Below are positions 52,556 through 61,326 of a DNA stretch of 64,000 nucleotides, piece by piece. Under the pieces are notes generated by a model. That model had not been told where the DNA came from, searched no databases, and was given only the letters and a program-made list of their open reading frames with translations. Origin of the DNA: Candidatus Acidiferrales bacterium (lineage in GTDB: Bacteria; Acidobacteriota; Terriglobia; Acidiferrales; UBA7541); contig DASYYH010000016.1 in assembly GCA_035934015.1 (NCBI GenBank), positions 124,001 to 188,000 of the forward strand. The letters run 5' to 3'. The position numbers and the translations under genes are program-made. Numbering within the stretch: position 1 is the stretch's first letter; each line of letters begins with the position of its first letter.

Positions 52556-54087
52556 GCGCCCTGGGTTTCTGTCGGAAATTCTGTGTTCGAATGAGACGAA
52601 ATTGGCTGGACGCTGATTGATGGCGGCTCTTTAGATGCGGGCGCCTTGCCCGTCTTGGCGTATTTTCCGCGCTCCGAGCGCAGTTTCATGAAGGATACAG
52701 CCTCATGGAACAGGCGCTTCCGTTCGTTCGCATCCCAGAGGGCTTCGCGGACAATGCGCCACACAACGCGCGGACGGAAATAGTAAGAATCATAGAAGCG
52801 ATTCACCGCGTCCATCATTTGCTCGCGGTTCAGGCCCGGATAGACGAGATGCGGCAACTGATGGCCGCCGGAATCGGCGAGAGCTTCCGTAGCCAAGAAC
52901 CCGTTGGCGTTTGCCAAGGTGTAAAGTTCCGTGCCCGGGTAGGCATGGGCCATCGAGACTTGAATCGTTTCACAATCGAGGTCGCGCGCAAAATCAATCG
53001 TGCGCTGAATTGTTTCTTTGGTCTCGCCGGGAAGTCCAATGATGAAATCGCCGTGAATGCGAATGCCGACCTTCTTGCAATTGGCGGCGAAGCTGCGAGC
53101 CATCTCGACCGTCGCGCCCTTCTTGATGTTCTTGAGAATTTGCGGATCGCCGGACTCGAAGCCGACGATAAAGAGACGCGCTCCAGCGTCGGCCATGGCT
53201 TTCAAGGTTTCGTAGTCGCTGTGCACGCGCGCTGTGCAGGACCACCGGAAGCCCACGGGCTTGAAACGCTTGCAAAGTTCGATGACACGATCCTTGCGGA
53301 TATTGAATGTATCGTCATCGAAGAAGAATTCTTTTGCTTGCGGAAACAACTTGTGAGCTTGCTCGAATTCGCGGGCCACACTGTCGACGGAGCGTACACG
53401 CCAGGTGTGCCCCGAGAGCGTCTGCGGCCAAAGGCAGAACGTGCACTGGGCCGGACAGCCGCGCGAAGTATAAAACGAAACGAATGGATGAAGCAGGAAC
53501 GGCACGTTATAGCGTTCGATCGTCAAATCGCGCTTGTAGACGTCCGTCGCGAAGGGCAGCTCGTCGAGCTCGGCTGTATGGAGCGGAGGCCGCGTGGGAT
53601 TGTGAACCACCTGGCCGTCCTTGATATAGCTGGCGTTGGCAATTTCGCTGAGCGGTTTGCCATTGGCATAATCGACGACGGCGTAATCGAACTCGCCGCG
53701 CACGATGAAATCGATGTCCGAGCTAGCCATCAGGCTTTCATTGGGCTTGATTTGCACATGCGGGCCAACGAAGGCGATTTTCAGGCTGGGCTTCATTTCC
53801 TTCATGGCGCGAGCCATCTTCAGGTCGCTCTCGAAACCGACCGTGGACGTGAACAGGACGACAAATTCATAGTCTTTGGCGATTTCGACGGTTTGCTTGG
53901 GAGTTACTTTATGCGGAGGAGCATCGAGCAAACGACTGCCGGGCAGCATGCCCGCGGGATACGTCAGCCAAACCGGATACCAATAGGACTCGATCTCACG
54001 CGTAGCCGGCCAGCGCGAACTTGCGCCGCCATCGAAATTCTCAAAGCTCGGTGGATTGAGCAAAAGCGTTTTCATTACAGACGCCAT
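52552..54087 (-). CDS. hpnJ: hopanoid radical-SAM enzyme HpnJ
   Basis: 511 residues. A B12-binding-like N-terminal domain (LLLNPPSFENFDGG ... KIAFVGPHVQ) is followed by a radical-SAM domain with CPAQCTFC (the [4Fe-4S] CxxxCxxC site) in YTSRGCPAQCTFCLWPQT. A final helical segment follows. HpnJ contracts or rearranges the glucosamine ring in bacteriohopanetetrol cyclitol-ether synthesis. GGAGGATG precedes the ATG at 54087. Its stop overlaps the first EamA-like gene. Confidence 0.9.
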   Translation of the reverse strand: MASVMKTLLLNPPSFENFDGGASSRWPATREIESYWYPVWLTYPAGMLPGSRLLDAPPHKVTPKQTVEIAKDYEFVVLFTSTVGFESDLKMARAMKEMKPSLKIAFVGPHVQIKPNESLMASSDIDFIVRGEFDYAVVDYANGKPLSEIANASYIKDGQVVHNPTRPPLHTAELDELPFATDVYKRDLTIERYNVPFLLHPFVSFYTSRGCPAQCTFCLWPQTLSGHTWRVRSVDSVAREFEQAHKLFPQAKEFFFDDDTFNIRKDRVIELCKRFKPVGFRWSCTARVHSDYETLKAMADAGARLFIVGFESGDPQILKNIKKGATVEMARSFAANCKKVGIRIHGDFIIGLPGETKETIQRTIDFARDLDCETIQVSMAHAYPGTELYTLANANGFLATEALADSGGHQLPHLVYPGLNREQMMDAVNRFYDSYYFRPRVVWRIVREALWDANERKRLFHEAVSFMKLRSERGKYAKTGKAPASKEPPSISVQPISSHSNTEFPTETQGA

Positions 54088-54200
54088 TCAACATCCTCCT
54101 CGTGCGGGACGGCACGATAGGTAATACTCCGCAGGGTTGAAAAAACCATTCTACTCGAATTCACACCCCTGCGAATAGAAATCGTTTGCGAAAAGTTCCC

Positions 54201-55589
54201 TCAGTGGAACGCTTGTGCCAATTGCCCAGTGGCTTGCAGAAGATCAACCTCCGCGCGCTCCCGGGCAAGATCCGCGTCCAAGAACGCCAGCCACTTGTCA
54301 TTTTCCTTGACCCGCGCCTGCTCCAGGTCGCGGAGCTTGGCCTGGCCCTGATCGAATTCCACCTGCTTGCTTTGGAGCTGCTCCTGCGCGAGTTCCAAGT
54401 CTAAACGCGCTACTTCGCTTCCTGCCTCTTTTTCCTTCAACGTACGGATTTTTTCTTCCGCGCCCATGCGCACAGTCGTTTTTTGATTGGCTAATTCGAG
54501 TTCGGCCTCATTCAATTGGCTCTTTGCCAGTGCGGCATTGGCTGACGTTCGCGCGGCGAAAATCGGAATGGTTATCTGCACGCCCACGTTCACGTTGTTT
54601 TGCTGGTACTGGCGAAAATATTGCTGGTAATTGTTGATGTCGCTCAAGACGCTATATTCGCCAACGAACGAAATCGTAGGCCAGTAGGCATCCTTCGCGC
54701 CACGATACACATGATCACGCGCACTGCGCACGTTTTCAGCCTCCCGAATGGCAAAACTGTGGTCCACTGCCGCGCCGACTAAATTATTTGATGCAGAAAT
54801 GCCCGGCTGCGCGGGAAGTTGTTCGGAAAGGGAAACCTGGAGAGGTGTATCGGGAGCAAGTCCAGCCAATTCGCGAATCTGGCTGGATAGAGTCTCATCC
54901 CGGCTTTGATATTCCACGATCTTTTGCTCTGTTTTTGCCAAATTAAGTTCGTCTTCGGTCAGCGTCGCGGGAAGTTCGAGGCCCGCCTGGGCACGCTCGC
55001 GCGTCACATCCAGGATCTTTTGCTGACTTTGCTGGTCATCGAGCAGCAGCGCGAGGGAGTGGCGAACGGCAGCCAATTCGAGATAATCCAGGGCAGCATC
55101 GGCCATTACCTTGTCGCGTGTATTCTGATATTCGAGTTCCTGGTTCTTGGCCAGATCTTCATCGGAATGCTGAATTCCGCGTTTGACTGGATCGAAGATG
55201 TCCTGACTATAAGCAAGCTCAAAAACCGAGGGGACCGAGCCACTGGGCGTTTCGGGAATGCCATTGGTGTAGATATAGCCGGCCCCCGTGTAGAGGTTGG
55301 GATGAAAATCAGAGCGGTCGAGCCCCGCCTGATTCTTCGCCACAACGTAGCGCGCGCGGGCAAGTGCCAGCTCAGGGCTGTGTTGCATCGCCATCGTCAC
55401 GATCTTATCGAGTGTGAGAACTTGCGTGCCATCGGGGGACTGCGCAGATTCAGCTTGTGGCAACGCGGTCACGGCTCCGGTCTGGCTCTGAAGCTGGAGT
55501 TTTATGGAGTGCGGCGCTTCCTGCGCCAAAATCGGCGCGCCAAAAAGTATCCCAACAAATACAAACGTCCATGCGAGATTTTTTTTCAT
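54201..55589 (-). CDS. TolC-family outer membrane efflux protein
   Basis: 462 residues from the ATG at 55589 (a longer start would overlap the permease gene). Signal peptide (NLAWTFVFVGILFGAPILAQ). Long coiled-coil helices such as ARARYVVAKNQAGLDRSDFHPNLYTGAGY and repeated LAKSQLNEAELELANQK show the TolC alpha-barrel duplication. It forms the outer-membrane channel of a tripartite exporter. The start lies eight bases after the permease stop; the membrane fusion and ATPase genes of such a system are not adjacent. Confidence 0.85.
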   Translation of the reverse strand: MKKNLAWTFVFVGILFGAPILAQEAPHSIKLQLQSQTGAVTALPQAESAQSPDGTQVLTLDKIVTMAMQHSPELALARARYVVAKNQAGLDRSDFHPNLYTGAGYIYTNGIPETPSGSVPSVFELAYSQDIFDPVKRGIQHSDEDLAKNQELEYQNTRDKVMADAALDYLELAAVRHSLALLLDDQQSQQKILDVTRERAQAGLELPATLTEDELNLAKTEQKIVEYQSRDETLSSQIRELAGLAPDTPLQVSLSEQLPAQPGISASNNLVGAAVDHSFAIREAENVRSARDHVYRGAKDAYWPTISFVGEYSVLSDINNYQQYFRQYQQNNVNVGVQITIPIFAARTSANAALAKSQLNEAELELANQKTTVRMGAEEKIRTLKEKEAGSEVARLDLELAQEQLQSKQVEFDQGQAKLRDLEQARVKENDKWLAFLDADLARERAEVDLLQATGQLAQAFH

Positions 55590-55596
55590 TTTCGTC

Positions 55597-56811
55597 TCAT
55601 TCGTAGTGGAGTGACTCAACTGCCTGAAGTTTAGCTGCCTTACTTGCCGGAAGATAACCGAAAAAAACGCCTGTCGCGCACGAAACGGTAAACGCTAAGA
55701 GCACGGAGCCCCAGGAAACCGGAATAGAGATGTTGCCGAGGTCAGGAAAAAGCTGCACAACGGCGGAAATCGCGAACGGAATCATCACACCAATGAAAAC
55801 GCCGACAATCGCGCCGAGCCCGCTGATGAGCGCCGCCTCCATAAGAAATTGATAGAGGATTTCCTGCTGGCGAGCCCCAACCGCTTTGCGGATTCCGATT
55901 TCTCTCGTTCGCTCAGTGACACTGACAAGCATGATATTCATGATGCCGATCCCGCTGATCACCAAGGCAATCATAGCGATGAGCAGGAGGACAATTGTCA
56001 GTGCCAGCGAAATATTTCTAGCCGCCTCCAGGATGGAAGATAAGTTTTGCACCTGATACTCTGCACCGGGGCGGTGCCGGCTTCTTAAAATATCGCCGAC
56101 ATCCTGAGTCGCAAGGGGAACATCCTGCGGATTATCAGCCTGGGCGTAAAAGGTCTTGATGAAATTCTGACCCGTGAAATACTGAATCAATGGGAAAGGA
56201 ACGAGCGCGGAGTCCGTCGTGATTTCAGTCTGCCCAAAGGTTTGAGCTCGTTCGCGGAAAACGCCAATCACTACGAAGCTTAGATCGCCGATATGGATGT
56301 TTTTCCCCACCGGGTCTTCGTAGGGGAATGCCAGTTTGGCCAGATGTTCGGTCAGCAGACATACTTTGCTGCTGGTTATGAAATCTCCGTCATCGAAATA
56401 ACGCCCGCTGACGATAAGCAGATTGCGAATGCGCTGAAACTCTTGCGTCACGCCAACCAAACTTGCTGGACGCGCACCCTCGTCTGCGCCGACCGGCATG
56501 GAAATGTCGTGCGTTCCAGCGACCGCCGAGACTTGCGGGATGCCGCGTTTGATCGCTTCCATGTCGCCAAGAGAGATCTGGTCCGATATGGCGGAAGGCT
56601 GTCCGAATGGCGTCGTCAGAGATGCATAAACGATGTTCGAGCCGACGGCTTCGATTTCTCCGATAATAAATTGCTTGCCGGCAAGAGCTACAGTGACAAC
56701 AAGGATGATGCAGGCGCTGCCGATGACGACGCCGAGCATGGTGAGCATCGCGCGCATTTTGTTGGCGCGCAGCGACTCCATCGCCAAATTCCATGTTTCA
56801 GACCAGACCAT
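55597..56811 (-). CDS. MacB-like ABC permease (orphan, no ATPase gene)
   Basis: 404 residues: one N-terminal membrane helix (about 25-45), a MacB_PCD periplasmic domain (about 55-250), then three FtsX-type membrane helices (LTIVLLLIAMIALVISGIGIMNIMLV, ALISGLGAIVGVFIGVMIPFAISAVV, WGSVLLAFTVSCATGVFFGY). It is the permease of a MacAB- or LolCDE-like system. A TolC-like gene follows at once, but no ATPase or adaptor gene is present, so partners may be encoded elsewhere. Its family relates to that of the ADOP permease at 7.3 kb, which is duplicated. Confidence 0.88.
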   Translation of the reverse strand: MVWSETWNLAMESLRANKMRAMLTMLGVVIGSACIILVVTVALAGKQFIIGEIEAVGSNIVYASLTTPFGQPSAISDQISLGDMEAIKRGIPQVSAVAGTHDISMPVGADEGARPASLVGVTQEFQRIRNLLIVSGRYFDDGDFITSSKVCLLTEHLAKLAFPYEDPVGKNIHIGDLSFVVIGVFRERAQTFGQTEITTDSALVPFPLIQYFTGQNFIKTFYAQADNPQDVPLATQDVGDILRSRHRPGAEYQVQNLSSILEAARNISLALTIVLLLIAMIALVISGIGIMNIMLVSVTERTREIGIRKAVGARQQEILYQFLMEAALISGLGAIVGVFIGVMIPFAISAVVQLFPDLGNISIPVSWGSVLLAFTVSCATGVFFGYLPASKAAKLQAVESLHYE

Positions 56812-56887
56812 GCTGTTAGCCTTTTCTCACGGCGTGTGCGCTTCGCCTCACTATAGCAAATCCGAATTCTGCGGAGTCGGATAATTC

Positions 56888-56916
56888 TTGACGCACACAG
56901 CAGCACCCATTAGGAT
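56888..56916 (+). promoter_or_regulatory. promoter of the GT2 gene
   Basis: -35 TTGACG (56888-56893), 17-bp spacer, -10 TAGGAT (56911-56916), about 130 bp before the ATG at 57047. Confidence 0.6.
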
Positions 56917-57046
56917 GCGGCAAGTGAGCTCTTGGAACACTTCAAGAATCGCTGTGCATCGCAAACCGCAGGGACTAACTTACAAGCTTCAGGAGAAGTC
57001 CCAATCAGAAACGGCAACAGAAAGCAAGAAATCTGACGGAGTGTGA

Positions 57047-57850
57047 ATGATCCAAGGTAAGAGCATCGCTGTTGTCATGCCCGCCTATAATGCCGAGAAA
57101 ACACTGGAAGCAACTCTTCACGATCTTCCCGATGTAGTTGATATGAAAATTCTGGTGGACGATTCGAGCACGGATGGGACCGTGAAGCTCGCCGAGAAAC
57201 TCGGCTTGCAGGTTTTCGTGCATGACCGCAATTATGGATATGGGCGCAACCAGCAGACGTGTTATCGCGAGGCGCTGGCTGCGGGCGCCGATATCGTGGT
57301 GATGCTGCATCCCGATTATCAGTACAATCCCGCTCTGGTCCCGTCGCTGGCGGGGCTTATTGCCTGCGGCAGCTGCGATGTGGCGCTGGGCTCGCGCATT
57401 CTTGGCGGCGGGGCGATCCGCGGAGGAATGCCGCTTTACAAATATATTTCCAATCGATTTCTGACCGCCTTTGAAAATCTCCTGCTCGGCGCTAAGCTCT
57501 CTGAATATCACACTGGCTACCGTGCGTTCAGCCGCGAAGTTCTGCTGGCGCTTCCGCTGCTGGAAGATTCGGATGATTTCGTATTCGACAATGAAGTCCT
57601 GGCACAAGTGCTCTACTTCGGATTTCGAGTCGGCGAAATTTCCTGCCCGGCGCGGTATTTCGAAGAGGCATCGTCGATTAATTTTCGCCGAAGTGTGCGC
57701 TATGGTTTGGGTGTCGTGGCGACTTCTTTGAAATTTGCGCTTCAGAAATGGGGACTGATGCGCTTTCGCATTTTCAAGGAAACCGGGCGCAAGCTTGATC
57801 TGAAATACTATTCGAATGGTGCGCGCAAAGTTGTATCCGCCCGTGTGTGA
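57047..57850 (+). CDS. family 2 glycosyltransferase, polyprenol-phosphate mannosyltransferase-like
   Basis: 267 residues with the GT2 fold: VVMPAYNAEKTLEATLHDLP, then ILVDDSSTDGT (donor Asp residues) and the acceptor-site motif MLHPDYQY in the DxD region. The pattern resembles dolichol-phosphate mannosyltransferases, which make polyprenol-phosphate sugars at the membrane. No membrane helices are visible. It starts a + strand set with a GT-C-like protein (57968) and a 2-oxoglutarate oxygenase (59568), suggesting glycan assembly. The true sugar is unknown. Confidence 0.85.
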   Translation: MIQGKSIAVVMPAYNAEKTLEATLHDLPDVVDMKILVDDSSTDGTVKLAEKLGLQVFVHDRNYGYGRNQQTCYREALAAGADIVVMLHPDYQYNPALVPSLAGLIACGSCDVALGSRILGGGAIRGGMPLYKYISNRFLTAFENLLLGAKLSEYHTGYRAFSREVLLALPLLEDSDDFVFDNEVLAQVLYFGFRVGEISCPARYFEEASSINFRRSVRYGLGVVATSLKFALQKWGLMRFRIFKETGRKLDLKYYSNGARKVVSARV

Positions 57851-57967
57851 GCTGTGCAGCCAGCTGTTGCACATATTGCCAGTGAACTTGGTCCTCCCCA
57901 AGGCCCCGCAAGAAACGGAAAAAATGCCGAATAAAGCGGCGCAGCCGAATTCTCGAGGGAGACCCGC

Positions 57968-59437
57968 GTGAAGCGCAAAGAAATCGGTTTTCTACTCCTC
58001 CTGACATTTGGCGCGCTGCTCGTTCACGGCTACCATCCGCGCGCGGAAGATGCGGAAATCTATGTTTCCGCGATTGTCAGGTTTCTTCATCCTTCGTATT
58101 ACCCGTTCGGGCGGGAATTTTTCGAAGCCAATTCGCACCTGACGCTTTTCCCCCATTTGATCGCCTGGACGGCGCGATTCACGCACCTTTCGCTCGATTG
58201 GGCGCTTTTCTCTTGGTATCTCGCGTCGATATTCCTCTTCCTTCTTGCATGCTGGAAAATCGCTTCGAAGTGCTTCTCGACCGCTGCCGGACGTTGGGGT
58301 GCGGTGACGATGGTTGCTGCGCTGCTGACGTTGCCGGTTGCGGGCACGTCACTCTACATTTTCGATGAGTACCTGAATCCGCGATCCATTTCCGCTTTTG
58401 CCGTTCTCTTTGCGATCGACGCGGCGCTGGACAAGAAATACCTGCTCACGGTGCTATGGCTGGCGATTACAGCTGTAGTCCACCCTTTCATGACCGTTTT
58501 CGGACTGTTCTTTGTCGCGCTGCTTCTGATTCTCGAAAAACTTAAGCAACGATCGTCCGCTGCATCGTCAGCCGCATTGCTGCTCTTTCTACCCGTTGCG
58601 CGAATCTTTGGAAAACAGCCCTCGGCGGTATACTGGCAATGTCTGGAGGATCACCGCTATTATTTTCTGCCGCGTTGGGAATGGTACGAATGGCTCGGAA
58701 TTCTCGCGCCTCTGGCAATTCTCTGGTGGATCATCCGAATCGCGCGGCGACGGGGAAATGCCGCATTTGAGAGACTGGCCGAAGTCACGTTGGTGTTCGA
58801 GGCAATTTGCTTCGCGGCAGGGTTGATTGTCACGATTCCACACAGTCTGGAAATTCTCACGCCCTATCAGCCGATGAGGAGCCTGCAACTTGTCTACACG
58901 CTTTTCTTCTTGTTTGCCGGTGGCTTGATCGGAGAAGCAATTCTGAAAGGTCGTGTGGTGCGCTGGCTGCTGCTCTTTGCTCCGCTGTGTGCTGGAATGT
59001 GCTTCGCGCAATTGCAGCTTTTTCCGGCTACACAGCACGTGGAATGGCCTGGCGCGGCGCCGGAGAACGCCTGGCTTAAGGCGTTTGTCTGGATTCGAGG
59101 AAACACGGCTCCCGACGCCATTTTTGCGCTCGATCCTCACTACATGGCATTGCCCGAAGAAAACTATCAAGGCTTTCGCGCCAACGCCGAGCGCAGCCGA
59201 TTGGCCGACGGAGAAAAAGATTGGAGCGCAGCGGTGCTCTATCCCTGGCTTCCGCTCGCCGATGACTGCGAAGCGCAAGTACGAGCAGCGAATGGATGGA
59301 AGCATTTTCGTGCGGCTGACTTTGAGCGCTTGAAAAAAACCTATGGCGTGACCTGGGTCGTCATCCAACAGCCCGCGCCAGCGGACATACATTGCGCCTA
59401 TCAAAACGCGGCGGTAGCAGTTTGTGCGATTCCGTGA
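57968..59437 (+). CDS. polytopic membrane protein, GT-C-like
   Basis: 489 residues from a GTG at 57968 with GAGGGAGA upstream. About ten membrane helices are visible: FLLLLTFGALLVHGY, WYLASIFLFLLACWK, MVAALLTLPVAGTSLYIF, and several Leu-rich ones. An acidic residue in the first extracytoplasmic loop (HPRAEDAEIY) fits the GT-C fold, in which Asp/Glu residues in loop 1 catalyse transfer from polyprenol-phosphate sugars. The C-terminal 100 residues look soluble. No exact family is recognised. It follows the GT2 gene, which could make its donor. Confidence 0.55.
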   Translation: MKRKEIGFLLLLTFGALLVHGYHPRAEDAEIYVSAIVRFLHPSYYPFGREFFEANSHLTLFPHLIAWTARFTHLSLDWALFSWYLASIFLFLLACWKIASKCFSTAAGRWGAVTMVAALLTLPVAGTSLYIFDEYLNPRSISAFAVLFAIDAALDKKYLLTVLWLAITAVVHPFMTVFGLFFVALLLILEKLKQRSSAASSAALLLFLPVARIFGKQPSAVYWQCLEDHRYYFLPRWEWYEWLGILAPLAILWWIIRIARRRGNAAFERLAEVTLVFEAICFAAGLIVTIPHSLEILTPYQPMRSLQLVYTLFFLFAGGLIGEAILKGRVVRWLLLFAPLCAGMCFAQLQLFPATQHVEWPGAAPENAWLKAFVWIRGNTAPDAIFALDPHYMALPEENYQGFRANAERSRLADGEKDWSAAVLYPWLPLADDCEAQVRAANGWKHFRAADFERLKKTYGVTWVVIQQPAPADIHCAYQNAAVAVCAIP

Positions 59438-59567
59438 TGCGCTTGTTACAATGTGTTTCACAAATGCGAACTCTGTTTTATACTCCGGCGGCGCAACGAA
59501 ACATGTTGATGCATCATCGAACTTTTTTTCGGCGCCAATGTTAGAGACGAAGAAAGACAGGCAATCC

Positions 59568-60434
59568 ATGGCGACTGCAACGGCCACAACGGAAAGACCG
59601 CGGCTTTTCCCCTATAGTCGCTGGGCTTTGGAGTTGCCGGCACTGTCGAAAAGATACAAGGAAGCGACGCCGTTCCCGCATATTCATCTGGATAATTTTC
59701 TTGATGCGGCGACCGCGCGTGCGCTGGCCGACGAATTTCCCGCTCCATCGAGCGACGCCTGGATTCAGTACAAACATTTCAACGAAAACAAGTCCGGCCT
59801 CACCAAGCGAGAGATGTTTCCGAGCGTGCTCGGCAAAGTGGTCGACGAATTGAACTCTGCCGATTTTCTTGCATGGCTCTCGGAACTGACTGGAATTCAG
59901 AATCTCTTATCCGATCCGACGCTTGAGGGTGGCGGCTTGCATCAATCCTCGCGAGGCGGATTCTTGAACCTGCACGCCGATTTCACCATGCATCATCATC
60001 AGAAAAACTGGCGGCGCAGGCTGAACCTGATTCTTTATTTGAATCCGGAGTGGCAGGCGGATTGGGGTGGAGCGATTGAATTATGGGACAAGGACATGCA
60101 GCATTGTGCTGCAAGCGTTCCGCCGCTTCTGAATCATGTCCTTGTTTTCAGCACTACTGACGAGTCATATCACGGCTTCCCGGAAAAACTCACATGCCCG
60201 GAAAACGTCTCTCGCAAGAGCCTGGCACTCTACTACTACACGATTGAAACCGATCCCAACTGCATTGGGCACTCAACGAACTATCAAGCGCGCCCCAACG
60301 ACACGAAAGCCAAGGCCGCAATGATCTGGCTCGACAAGAAAGCCGTCCATCTCTATTCACGCGCTAAAGAAACCTTTGGGATAGGCGATGACTTAGCCAG
60401 CAAGGTGCTTGGTTTTCTGTCGCGGAAGAAGTAA
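59568..60434 (+). CDS. 2-oxoglutarate/Fe(II)-dependent dioxygenase
   Basis: 288 residues from the ATG at 59568; upstream in-frame ATGs are possible. The Fe-binding triad is HxD in NLHADFT, the distal His in DESYHGFPEK, with Arg (SRKSLALYYYT) for 2-oxoglutarate. A jelly-roll fold with FLNLHADF and WGGAIELWDKDM resembles prolyl-hydroxylase-like enzymes. It probably hydroxylates a sugar, lipid or peptide. It is convergent with the rml operon and follows the glycosyltransferase genes. Confidence 0.85.
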   Translation: MATATATTERPRLFPYSRWALELPALSKRYKEATPFPHIHLDNFLDAATARALADEFPAPSSDAWIQYKHFNENKSGLTKREMFPSVLGKVVDELNSADFLAWLSELTGIQNLLSDPTLEGGGLHQSSRGGFLNLHADFTMHHHQKNWRRRLNLILYLNPEWQADWGGAIELWDKDMQHCAASVPPLLNHVLVFSTTDESYHGFPEKLTCPENVSRKSLALYYYTIETDPNCIGHSTNYQARPNDTKAKAAMIWLDKKAVHLYSRAKETFGIGDDLASKVLGFLSRKK

Positions 60435-60465
60435 TTACGCAAAAATCCAGCAGCAAATCAAAAGT

Positions 60466-61320
60466 TCATTGATTTTCGTTTGCCAACTGCGCCAGATAGC
60501 GTTGGACCGCATCCGGCCACGGAGGCAGCAACGGCAACCCTTCACGCTTTAGCCGCGCATTCTCCAGCCGCGAGTTTTTTGGCCGCATCGCAGGACGATT
60601 TTCCTCTTCGCTCGTTATCGGAATCACAGGGATGTTCGGAAAGCCAGCCTGGCGAAGGATTTCGCGCGTGAAATCGATGCGCGAGGTGAACCCTTGATTC
60701 GTCAAGTGGTAGATACCGTGCGGCCCGCGCGCAAGGATTTGCTCGATGCCGGCTGCGGCGTCGAATGTGTACGTGGGTGCGAACTGTAAGCCCTCGACGA
60801 TGCGAAGCGGTTCGCCTTTGCGCCCCTTGCCCACGACGAGCGCGACAAAATTCCTGCGGTACGGCCCGAAGACACTGCAGATGCGAACAATCCATGACCG
60901 TTCGAGGTGGCGCTGCACTTCCCTTTCGCCTTGCAATTTGCTTTTGCCATAGACGCTCAGTGGCCGTGGTTCGTCCTCTTCCACGTACGGCTCGGCCTTT
61001 GTCCCATCGAACACGTAATCCGTACTGATGTGCATCATGCCAATGCCCAGGCGTTTGCAAGCAAGCGCAATATTGCCAGGACCTTCGGCATTTACGCGAA
61101 AGGCGAGCTCCCGCTGCGTTTCGCAAGCGTCCACGTTGGTAAATCCCGCCGCATTTACAACGACATCGGGCTGAGCAGATTCCACAGCGCGAGCGATGGC
61201 TGCCGCATCCGTGATGTCCGCTTCGCCATGCGAAACAGCAGAAATTTCGTGGCGTGGAGCCAGGACTTCGGCAATCGCCCGAGCAAGCATCCCTTGTTTG
61301 CCGGTGAGAAAGATTTTCAA
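60466..61320 (-). CDS. rmlD: dTDP-4-dehydrorhamnose reductase
   Basis: 284 residues. The extended SDR fold has FLTGKQGMLARAIAE (nucleotide binding), NAAGFTNVDACETQ, and the YxxxK catalytic pair in VYGKSKLQGE. It reduces dTDP-4-keto-L-rhamnose to dTDP-L-rhamnose. It is the last gene of the operon: rmlB ends six bases upstream, and the order is rmlA-rmlC-rmlB-rmlD. Confidence 0.95.
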   Translation of the reverse strand: MKIFLTGKQGMLARAIAEVLAPRHEISAVSHGEADITDAAAIARAVESAQPDVVVNAAGFTNVDACETQRELAFRVNAEGPGNIALACKRLGIGMMHISTDYVFDGTKAEPYVEEDEPRPLSVYGKSKLQGEREVQRHLERSWIVRICSVFGPYRRNFVALVVGKGRKGEPLRIVEGLQFAPTYTFDAAAGIEQILARGPHGIYHLTNQGFTSRIDFTREILRQAGFPNIPVIPITSEEENRPAMRPKNSRLENARLKREGLPLLPPWPDAVQRYLAQLANENQ

Positions 61321-61326
61321 GGCAGT

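Noticed and set aside
52705-54120. 471-codon plus-strand frame opposite hpnJ
   Set aside because: Antisense of hpnJ, no recognisable domain, no promoter or ribosome-binding site.
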